From assembly GCA_003235465.1 (NCBI GenBank), contig QJWD01000212.1, positions 1-5,250 of the forward strand: a stretch of 5,250 nucleotides of DNA, given 5' to 3'. Numbering within the stretch: position 1 is the stretch's first letter; each line of letters starts with the position of its first letter. Below the pieces are notes generated by a model that was not told where the DNA came from, did not search any database, and was given only the letters and a program-made list of their open reading frames with translations. This DNA comes from Nitrospirota bacterium (lineage in GTDB: Bacteria > Nitrospinota > Nitrospinia > Nitrospinales > VA-1). A program made the position numbers and the translations under genes. Below are positions 1 through 5,250 of this stretch, piece by piece.

Positions 1-1
1 G

Positions 2-1570
2 GCGGCGCAACTGAGCCCCAACTCGCCGGAGCTGTTCTCCATCTGGGGCGCGGCGCTCCGGATGCAGAAGAAATTCCCCGCCGCCAACAAGAAGTTCGCG
101 CGCGCCCACGAGCTTGCGCCCAACGACGAGGAGATCACCTTCAACTGGGGCCTGTCCCGGCTCGAGGAGGACGCCCCCGATGAGGCCATCCACCTGTTCT
201 CCAAAACCGTCGAGCTTTCCCCCGACAACTACCTCGCCTACAACTACCTGGGCAAGAGCTACGGCCGCAAGAAGATGTACGAGCAGGAGCAGGCGAGCTA
301 CAAGAAGGCGATCGAGATCAACCCGGACTACGCCACCAGCTACTTCAACCTCGGCATCGTGCTCAGCCTGCAAAAGAAGTTCGAGGAGGCCGCGCCGCAT
401 TTTGAGAAGGCCATCGAACTCGACAAGAGCTTCGAAAAGCCGTTCGTCGTGCAGATGCTGACGGCGCTCGGCCGCTACAACGCCTCGGGCAAGAAGACGC
501 CCGGGAAAACCGAACCCGTGCAGGAGGCGAAGGCGGCGACCGCTCCGCCCGTGGAGGAGAAAAAGCCGGAACCGGCCGAGGAGAAAAAATCCGAAGGGTC
601 GGACCACAAGATGGAAGGCTCCAAGAACAGCAAGGAGACCACCACGCTCAAGGGCCGCGTGCAGGTGAACGGCAGCGCCCTCAGGGAGCCGGCGGTGGTG
701 TTCCTCGAAACCAAGAGCAAGCTGCGCGTGCCCGGGCAAACCGTCCGCGACATGACCATCCACCAGTCCGAGCTGCAATTCCTGCCGCGCCACAGCGTGG
801 TGCCCGTCGGCTCGACGGTCACCTTCATGAACGACGACCGCGAGGTGCACAACATCTTCTCCAAATCCCATGGCAACCAGTTCAACCTGGGCGCGATGGC
901 CGGCGGCACCGGCAAGAGCATCAAGTTCACGCAGGCGGGGCCCGTCGTCCTGCGCTGCAACCTGCACAAGGACATGATCGGCACCCTGTTCGTGGTGCCC
1001 AACGGCTACCACACCCAGCCCGGCGACGACGGCAGCTACGCCTTCGACAACGTCAAGAGCCAGGGCTACCTCTTGCAGGTCTGGGCGCCGAACCTGCTTC
1101 CCGAGGAAGTGGCGGCGAACCTCAAGCCTATCGACCTGACCGGCGAGGACCAGAACATCGACATCGCCATTCAGTCGGTGGGCAAGCCGGGCGATATCCA
1201 CGACATGGTGGACCCCACCGATTACAACGTCATCGTCGACAACATCGAGAAGGAAATGCTGCAGGCCATCGACGACTGGAAAAACGGCAAGAAATTCATT
1301 TCGCGGAAGCGCATGCTGATGGCCATCACCAAGCATTACGATGGCGAGGGGCTGAAGGGCGCGGTCGCCAAGAGCTTCAGCGAAAAGCGCAGCCTGCTGC
1401 TTGAAAAGAGCATGGACGATCTTCGGAAAAAGATCGCCGGCATCGGCACCGGCGCCAAGGACGCAACCGAGGCCGAGCTTAAAGGCGAGGCGAAAGACAT
1501 CGTCAAGCGCCTGCGCCTCACGGTGAGCGAGCTCGAAGCGCGGCTGAACCCGGACAGCGCGCAAAAGTAA
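2..1570 (+). CDS. TPR-repeat protein fused to a cupredoxin (plastocyanin-like) domain, 5'-truncated by the window edge
   Basis: The reading frame is open from base 2 to the TAA at 1568-1570. The 20 codons before the first ATG (62) read as more TPR sequence (LSPNSPELFSIWGAAL), so the true start lies outside the window. Counting from that ATG, about three TPR units cover residues 22-124. A Lys/Glu/Pro/Ala-rich linker follows at about 143-192, then a cupredoxin domain at about 194-315, a carboxypeptidase-regulatory-like beta segment (DGSYAFDNV...YLLQVWAPN, about 323-345), and a charged, mostly helical tail from about 385 to 502. The expected type-1 copper ligands are present: His263 in EVHNIFS, then Cys299, His302 and Met305 in CNLHKDM. 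This matches the small copper proteins often labelled 'methylamine utilization protein' or plastocyanin-like. Such domains usually act outside the cytoplasm, but no signal peptide can be checked here. The TPRs suggest a scaffold or partner-binding role; the function is unknown. Confidence is high for the domains and low for the role. Confidence 0.9.
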   Translation, partial: AAQLSPNSPELFSIWGAALRMQKKFPAANKKFARAHELAPNDEEITFNWGLSRLEEDAPDEAIHLFSKTVELSPDNYLAYNYLGKSYGRKKMYEQEQASYKKAIEINPDYATSYFNLGIVLSLQKKFEEAAPHFEKAIELDKSFEKPFVVQMLTALGRYNASGKKTPGKTEPVQEAKAATAPPVEEKKPEPAEEKKSEGSDHKMEGSKNSKETTTLKGRVQVNGSALREPAVVFLETKSKLRVPGQTVRDMTIHQSELQFLPRHSVVPVGSTVTFMNDDREVHNIFSKSHGNQFNLGAMAGGTGKSIKFTQAGPVVLRCNLHKDMIGTLFVVPNGYHTQPGDDGSYAFDNVKSQGYLLQVWAPNLLPEEVAANLKPIDLTGEDQNIDIAIQSVGKPGDIHDMVDPTDYNVIVDNIEKEMLQAIDDWKNGKKFISRKRMLMAITKHYDGEGLKGAVAKSFSEKRSLLLEKSMDDLRKKIAGIGTGAKDATEAELKGEAKDIVKRLRLTVSELEARLNPDSAQK

Positions 1571-1704
1571 CCCTCTCCACGGCGCGCAGGGCTTTTCGCG
1601 GGGCCTTTAACGCCTCGGCCGGCGCTTACCCGGCAAGCGGGCAAAAGCCATCCTCTCCGTGCCGCAAAAGGCCATTCGCGGCGGTTTCAGCAGCTATTCC
1701 GGCG
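1548..1704. repeat. Diverged tandem direct repeat, 80-bp period, spanning the stop codon of the first gene
   Basis: Bases 1548-1624 align without gaps to 1628-1704. By hand count about 53 of 77 positions match. Shared blocks include ACCCGG, GCAAAAG, CCTCTCC, TTCGCGG and CCGGCG. The first copy begins inside the last codons of the TPR/cupredoxin gene and includes its stop. The second copy is wholly intergenic. It looks like an old duplication of the gene's 3' end, or two copies of a short dispersed element. The period is not a multiple of three, so it is not a coding repeat. No strong shared palindrome is evident. Confidence 0.55.
1661..1682 (+). terminator. Weak hairpin, possible 3' end of the upstream transcript
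   Basis: GCCGC (1661-1665) can pair with GCGGC (1678-1682) around a 12-base loop. Only GGTTT follows directly, and the real T-run (T8, 1710-1717) is 27 bases further on. This is not a convincing intrinsic terminator. It is listed because no better candidate exists between the two genes. Confidence 0.2.
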
Positions 1705-1715
1705 AGGGGTTTTTT

Positions 1716-1744
1716 TTGACATTTTCCGGCTTTGCACAGATAAT
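1716..1744 (+). promoter_or_regulatory. Sigma-70-type promoter for cysS
   Basis: A perfect -35 box TTGACA (1716-1721) and a 5-of-6 -10 box GATAAT (1739-1744) are separated by exactly 17 bases. The -35 box grows out of a T8 tract (1710-1717). Transcription would be expected to start at about 1750-1752, only 2-4 bases before the cysS ATG at 1754. This is the strongest promoter-like sequence in the window, and it should drive cysS and the overlapping downstream gene. Confidence 0.85.
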
Positions 1745-1753
1745 TTGACTGCC

Positions 1754-3193
1754 ATGGCGCTCAAGCTCTTCAACTCCCTCACACGAAAAAAAGAGGACTT
1801 CGTTCCCTTAAACGGCAAGCACGTGGGCATCTACGTGTGCGGCGTCACGGTGTACGACTATTGCCACGTCGGCCACGGCCGCGCGGCGGTGGTGTTCGAC
1901 ACGGTGTTCCGGTACCTGAAGCACCTGGGCTACGACGTTCTCTACGCGCGCAATTTTACCGACATCGACGACAAGATCATCAAACGCGCCGCCGAGGAGC
2001 ACATCCCCTGGCAGGTGGTGACCAAGAAATACATCGACGCGTTTTACGAGGACATGGGCCGGCTGAACATCGCCCTGCCCGACGTGGAGCCGCGCGCCAC
2101 CGACCACATCCCCGAGATGATCGAGATGATCGCCTCGCTCGTCGACCAGGGCAAGGCCTACGCGTCGGACGGCGACGTGTTCTATTCGGTGGCGGCGTTT
2201 CCAGGTTACGGCCGGCTGTCGGGAAAGAACCCGCAGGAGCTTTTGGCCGGCGCCCGGGTGGACGTCAACGAGAAAAAGGAGAGCCCGCTCGATTTCGCGC
2301 TGTGGAAGAAAAGCAAGCCGGGGGAACCGGCCTGGGACAGCCCCTGGGGGCCCGGCCGGCCAGGCTGGCACATCGAATGCTCGGCCATGGGGCGCAAATA
2401 CCTCGGCATCACCTTCGACATTCACGGCGGCGGCAAGGACCTGATCTTCCCGCACCACGAAAACGAGATCGCCCAGTCCGCTGGCTGCTCGGGCCAGCCG
2501 CCGGTGAAATACTGGATGCACAACGGCTTCGTCAACATCGACAAGGAAAAGATGTCGAAGTCGCTCGGCAACTTTTTCACCCTGCGCGACATCTACAAGA
2601 GCCACCACCCGGAGGTGCTCCGGCTGTTTCTCATCAGCAGCCATTACAGAAGCCCCATCGACTTTTCCGAGAAAAACCTGGAGGACGCCGAAAAGGTGCT
2701 CACCCGCTTCTACGAGGGCCTGGATGCCGCCAGCCGGGCGCTCGCCGCCCTCGGGGTGGCGGAGCCCGATGGATCCGGCGCTCCAAGCGGGCCGTTCATG
2801 GAGAGCTTCGAGGCGGCGATGAACGACGACTTCAACACCGCCGTCGCCCTCGCGCACATGAACGAGGAACTGCGGGCCATCAACAGCTGGGCCCAGAACC
2901 CGGAAAGCGAACCCGCCGGCGAGGCGCTCAAGCGCCTCAACGCCCTCAGGCAGGCGGGGCGGCTGCTCGGCCTGTTCGCGAGAAGCCCCGGAGAGTTCCA
3001 GGCCGAACTGTTCGAGATCAAAAACAGCGCCCTCGGTCTCGACACGAATAAAATCGAAGCCCTGATCGCGGAGCGGAACGCCGCCCGCAAAAGCAAGGAC
3101 TGGGCCACCGCCGACCGCTGCCGCGACGAGCTCACCGCCATGGGCGTGGCGATCGAGGACACCGCGGGCGGGACGGAGTGGAAGATCAAATGA
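1754..3193 (+). CDS. cysS: Cysteinyl-tRNA synthetase (class Ia aminoacyl-tRNA synthetase)
   Basis: The gene encodes a 479-residue cytoplasmic enzyme that charges tRNA-Cys with cysteine using ATP. The N-terminus MALKLFNSLTRKKEDF aligns with the usual CysRS start. The HIGH-type ATP motif is HVGH (38-41) and the KMSKS loop is at 266-270. The four zinc ligands that select cysteine fall at the positions known from the E. coli enzyme: Cys29, Cys209, His234 and Glu238. The alpha-helical anticodon-binding DALR region follows from about residue 350. The length is slightly above the E. coli protein (461). ATG at 1754 is chosen over the in-frame TTG at 1745 because the TTG lies between the -10 box and the expected transcription start. 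No Shine-Dalgarno sequence precedes the ATG, which fits leaderless translation. The stop codon overlaps the next start (ATGA, 3190-3193). The identification is secure. Confidence 0.98.
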   Translation: MALKLFNSLTRKKEDFVPLNGKHVGIYVCGVTVYDYCHVGHGRAAVVFDTVFRYLKHLGYDVLYARNFTDIDDKIIKRAAEEHIPWQVVTKKYIDAFYEDMGRLNIALPDVEPRATDHIPEMIEMIASLVDQGKAYASDGDVFYSVAAFPGYGRLSGKNPQELLAGARVDVNEKKESPLDFALWKKSKPGEPAWDSPWGPGRPGWHIECSAMGRKYLGITFDIHGGGKDLIFPHHENEIAQSAGCSGQPPVKYWMHNGFVNIDKEKMSKSLGNFFTLRDIYKSHHPEVLRLFLISSHYRSPIDFSEKNLEDAEKVLTRFYEGLDAASRALAALGVAEPDGSGAPSGPFMESFEAAMNDDFNTAVALAHMNEELRAINSWAQNPESEPAGEALKRLNALRQAGRLLGLFARSPGEFQAELFEIKNSALGLDTNKIEALIAERNAARKSKDWATADRCRDELTAMGVAIEDTAGGTEWKIK

Positions 3194-3588
3194 ACCCCAC
3201 GCTGTTCACAACCACCTACCAGCATTCCCGGGGCCCCGCGCCGGAAGCCACGGTGCACCGCGAGGGGAAACGGGTGGAGGTGCCGCAGAAGGTGCTGCGC
3301 CTGATCTGGGACGAGCAGCTCCTGAGAGCGGAATTTCTTCGTACCGACGGCGGCGAGGCGCTCGAGATCGTCTTCCCCGGCCACTGGAACTTCGGCCCCG
3401 GCCCCGACTTCAAGAACGCCGCCATCAAGGTGAACGGCAAGACGCTGGAAGGCGACGTGACCCTGCACGTCTACCGGCCCGGGGCGGATGTCGACCCCGG
3501 AGAGGATTATAGCCGCGTGGTCCTCTCGGTGTACCTCTGGCGGGACAGGGAGACAGGCAGCCCGCGGATGCCGGGCGAACCGGGCCGC

Positions 3589-3593
3589 GCGAA
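3589..3593 (+). other. Frameshift site 1 in the DUF2851 gene (apparent loss of one base)
   Basis: Upstream family-like sequence ending VVLSVYLWRDRETG is in one frame. Downstream, ELELKGLLTRGILELNES is one base earlier. The second frame has a TAG at 3510-3512, so the shift must lie after it. GCGAA read as GCG-GAA with one extra G joins the two smoothly. The exact base is inferred. Confidence 0.6.
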
Positions 3594-3881
3594 CTGGAGC
3601 TCAAGGGCCTGCTCACGCGGGGCATCCTCGAGCTCAACGAAAGCCTCGACTTCGACAGCTACCCGGTGCTCACGCAGTACGCCTACGGGCGCTGCCACTC
3701 GCCGCTTTCCTGCCTCTCCCGTGAAAAGCTCGCCGCCCTCATGGATGCGGCGGGCGACGCGCGCGTGCAGGTGAAGATGGACCGCTTTCTCGACCGCGTG
3801 CTGGCTGTGGGTTACGAGCAGGCGTTCTACGAGGGCACAGCCGAGGCGCTCGGCTACCCCGCCAACAAGAAGCCGTTCAAG

Positions 3882-3886
3882 GCCTC
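3882..3886 (+). other. Frameshift site 2 in the DUF2851 gene (apparent loss of one base)
   Basis: The sequence YPANKKPFKA ends at 3884. The continuation LALALPLSRLWPLVPEGASD starts at 3884 in the frame one base earlier. Changing GGCCTCG to GGCCCTCG, a one-base change in a C run, restores the frame. Confidence 0.65.
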
Positions 3887-4013
3887 GCCCTGGCGCTGCC
3901 GCTTTCCCGCCTGTGGCCGCTTGTGCCCGAGGGCGCGTCCGACGAGGAAAGAACCTGGCTTCTGGAGGCGGCGCTGTTCGGAATGGCGGGGCTGCTGGAC
4001 GCCCCCGCTGTAG

Positions 4014-4036
4014 GCCAGGCCCAGCTGCCCGGCTGA
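4014..4036 (+). other. Frameshift site 3 in the DUF2851 gene (apparent gain of one base)
   Basis: The frame carrying GMAGLLDAPAVGQAQLP hits TGA at 4034-4036. The frame carrying AEDEKYFNRLKALWRGVKD is closed upstream by TAG at 4011-4013. The switch must fall between these stops. Removing one C from CCC at 4028-4030 restores a continuous protein. Confidence 0.65.
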
Positions 4037-4725
4037 GGACGAAAAATATTTTAACCGCTTAAAGGCGCTGTGGCGCGGCGTGAAGGACCGCCTGGGCGAA
4101 AGCCCTCTTACCAGGGCTGACTGGGCCTTCGCCGGCATCCGCCCCGCCAACTCGCCCTGGCGGCGCATCGCCCCCCTGGCCGGCCTGCTCGCGCGCCACC
4201 ACGAGGCGGGGTTGTTCGCCGCCTTCACCGCCGCCGTCGAAAAGGTGGCGCTTACGCCTTGCAACAAGGGCTTCAGCAAAACCAACGCCAACCGGTTGTC
4301 GGATTTCTTCTGCACCGAGGCCGCGGGCTATTTCGCCGACCATTATTCGCCCGGCGGCAAGAAACTCAGCCGACCGCAGCAGCTCATCGGCGCCGCTCGC
4401 TCGCGCGAGATCGTCGTCAACATCGGCATCCCCGTTGGCCTGCTTTTCGCCCGCTCGAGCGATTCCCTGGCCCTGGAGGCCGCGCTCAACTGGCTGTTGT
4501 CCTCCGGCCAGCGCGCAAGCGACAACCGGCTGATGCGGTTCATGCGGCATTATATCTTCGGCGACAACGCCGATATGCTTAAGGCCATCACCAGCGACAA
4601 GCACACCCAGGGGCTGATCCAGGTGTATCAGGACTATTGCACGCAAAACGAAAACAACTGCCTGGGCTGCCCGTTTCCCGATATCGTGAACAGGAAATTC
4701 GCGTGACCTCCCGCATTTTCGCCCG

Positions 4726-4760
4726 CCGGCCCGGAAAACGGGGGCCGGGCCTCGATTTTT
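4726..4760 (+). terminator. Candidate Rho-independent terminator after the DUF2851 gene
   Basis: CCGGCCC (4726-4732) pairs with GGGCCGG (4742-4748), giving a 7-bp all-GC stem with a 9-base loop containing AAAA. CTCGA and then T5 (4756-4760) follow. The T-run starts 7 bases after the stem, further than ideal, so termination may be partial. The position, 20 bases past the stop and before the next promoter region, is right for the end of the cysS unit. Confidence 0.6.
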
Positions 4761-4783
4761 CAAGAAGATGCCCCGTTTATGGC

Positions 4784-4812
4784 TTGCTTCCACCCCCCCT
4801 AAACGATAAAGT
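4784..4812 (+). promoter_or_regulatory. Weak candidate promoter for the cysD-like gene
   Basis: TTGCTT (4784-4789), 17 bases, then TAAAGT (4807-4812) gives 3-of-6 and 4-of-6 matches to the sigma-70 boxes. It lies just after the candidate terminator, at the start of a locally AT-richer stretch (4801-4853). It would give a leader of about 35 bases. No operator or riboswitch fold is recognisable. Confidence 0.3.
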
Positions 4813-4853
4813 GTAGCTGACCCTTAAAAATTAGACGTAAACCGCAAGAACTC

Positions 4854-5250
4854 ATGGATCATCTGGACGAGCTGGAAAATCAGAGCATTTTCATCCTGCG
4901 CGAAGCGTACAAGAACTTCAAGAACCTGGCCATGCTGTGGTCCATCGGCAAGGATTCGACGGTGCTGGTGTGGCTGGCGCGCAAGGCTTTCTTCGGCCAC
5001 TGCCCGATTCCGTTGGTGCACATCGACACCAGCTACAAGATCCCGGAAATGATCGAATACCGCGACCGGGTGGCCAAGGAATGGAACCTCAACCTCGTGG
5101 TGGGGCAGAACAAAAAGGCCCTCGCCGAGGGCATGAACCACACCCTGGGCCGCATGGTGTGCTGCGAGGCGCTGAAGACCCAGGGCCTGGCCACGGTGAT
5201 GGAAGAGAAGGGCTACACCGGCCTCATCCTCGGCATCCGCCGCGACGAGG
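4854..5250 (+). CDS. cysD: Sulfate adenylyltransferase subunit 2 (CysD-like, PAPS-reductase/PP-loop family), 3'-truncated by the window edge
   Basis: This is the N-terminal 132 residues of an N-type ATP pyrophosphatase in the PAPS reductase/CysD family. In the CysDN complex, CysD makes adenosine 5'-phosphosulfate from ATP and sulfate, the first step of sulfate assimilation. Visible motifs are the PP-loop SIGKDST (30-36), the conserved segment [19 protein letters not shown] (54-72) and GIRRDE (127-132), the counterpart of GGARRDE in E. coli CysD. ATG at 4854 is the first possible start after an in-frame TGA at 4818-4820. No good Shine-Dalgarno sequence precedes it; only AAGAA is near. The gene runs off the right edge, so the C-terminus and any cysN partner are unseen. 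A Cys-Cys pair (103-104) near [11 protein letters not shown] differs from E. coli CysD, so another PAPS-reductase-like function cannot be excluded. Confidence 0.85.
   Translation, partial: MDHLDELENQSIFILREAYKNFKNLAMLWSIGKDSTVLVWLARKAFFGHCPIPLVHIDTSYKIPEMIEYRDRVAKEWNLNLVVGQNKKALAEGMNHTLGRMVCCEALKTQGLATVMEEKGYTGLILGIRRDE

Larger units (their letters stand above)
3190..4706 (+). pseudogene. DUF2851-family protein gene interrupted by three apparent +/-1 frameshifts
   Basis: The start is the ATG at 3190, overlapping the cysS stop as ATGA; GGAAG at 3180-3184 could serve as ribosome site, so translation is probably coupled to cysS. Family-like sequence runs through different frames in order: 3190 to about 3591, about 3591 to 3884, about 3884 to 4030, and about 4032 to the TGA at 4704-4706. 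Restoring one G near 3591 and one C near 3884, and removing one C near 4028-4030, gives a continuous 505-residue protein. Its DUF2851-like landmarks are VLRLIWDEQLL (35-45), PGHWNFGPGPDF (63-74), EGDVTLHV (87-94), an RPAN motif (318-321) near WAFAGI, and a C-terminal cysteine cluster, Cys484, Cys491 and Cys494, in C-x6-C-x2-C spacing. The family has no established function that I know. Because the protein sequence stays coherent outside the three sites, sequencing or assembly error is at least as likely as true gene decay. Confidence 0.8.

Noticed and set aside
1745..1747. TTG as the start of cysS, giving MTAMALK
   Set aside because: It lies immediately after the -10 box and would not be in the transcript from the visible promoter. 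Homologues start at the MALKLFN-equivalent position.
1808..2857. 349-codon open frame on the minus strand opposite cysS
   Set aside because: It is fully antisense to a secure cysS. The His/Val/Arg/Asp-rich low-complexity composition is typical of shadow frames in GC-rich DNA.
1837..3051. 404-codon open frame on the plus strand within cysS
   Set aside because: It is out of frame with cysS, very rich in Arg/Pro/Gly, and has no recognisable domain.
3178..3180. GTG as start of the DUF2851 gene
   Set aside because: The ATG at 3190 has the classic ATGA overlap and a GGAAG just upstream. The four extra residues add nothing recognisable.
3585..4036. Programmed ribosomal frameshifting in the DUF2851 gene
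   Set aside because: Three shifts in mixed directions, with no slippery heptamer or following pseudoknot visible, fit indel errors or gene decay better.
4059..4793. 244-codon open frame on the minus strand opposite the DUF2851 gene
   Set aside because: The opposite strand carries clear family-like sequence (RPAN, C-terminal cysteines). The antisense frame also runs through the candidate terminator.
4801..4853. Riboswitch or sulfur-responsive leader before the cysD-like gene
   Set aside because: The AT-richer leader is short and no SAM-riboswitch-like core or stable hairpin could be recognised.

Overview
The window is GC-rich, gene-dense bacterial DNA, with all supported genes on the + strand. 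It holds the 3' part of a TPR/cupredoxin fusion gene (2-1570), a complete cysteinyl-tRNA synthetase gene cysS (1754-3193), a DUF2851-family gene broken by three apparent single-base frameshifts (3190-4706), and the first 132 codons of a CysD-type sulfate adenylyltransferase gene (4854 to the right edge). The content suggests a Gram-negative lineage such as Deltaproteobacteria/Desulfobacterota or Nitrospinota. That is inference from composition and gene types; nothing here fixes the taxon.

Layout. The first gene is open to the left edge, so its true start and any signal peptide lie outside the window. It encodes tandem TPRs, a Lys/Glu/Pro/Ala-rich linker, a type-1-copper (plastocyanin-like) domain with its ligand set visible, and a charged helical tail. 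The following spacer (1571-1753) contains a diverged tandem duplication with an 80-bp period that starts inside the 3' end of the gene. It ends in a T8 tract that runs into a near-consensus sigma-70 promoter, TTGACA-N17-GATAAT. The -10 box ends 9 bases before the cysS ATG, so the cysS mRNA should be leaderless or nearly so. The DUF2851 gene overlaps the cysS stop by ATGA and is presumably cotranscribed. A GC-rich hairpin plus T5 follows it, and then a more AT-rich leader precedes the cysD-like gene.

Functional links. cysS and the DUF2851 gene form a two-gene operon-like unit. The first gene (probably an extracytoplasmic or envelope copper protein) and the cysD-like gene (sulfate activation) look like separate transcription units. 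Nothing points to a mobile element, CRISPR array, tRNA or rRNA. The points most worth following are the leaderless cysS promoter, the TPR-cupredoxin fusion, the frameshifted DUF2851 gene and the 80-bp repeat. I see no clear new multi-gene system.
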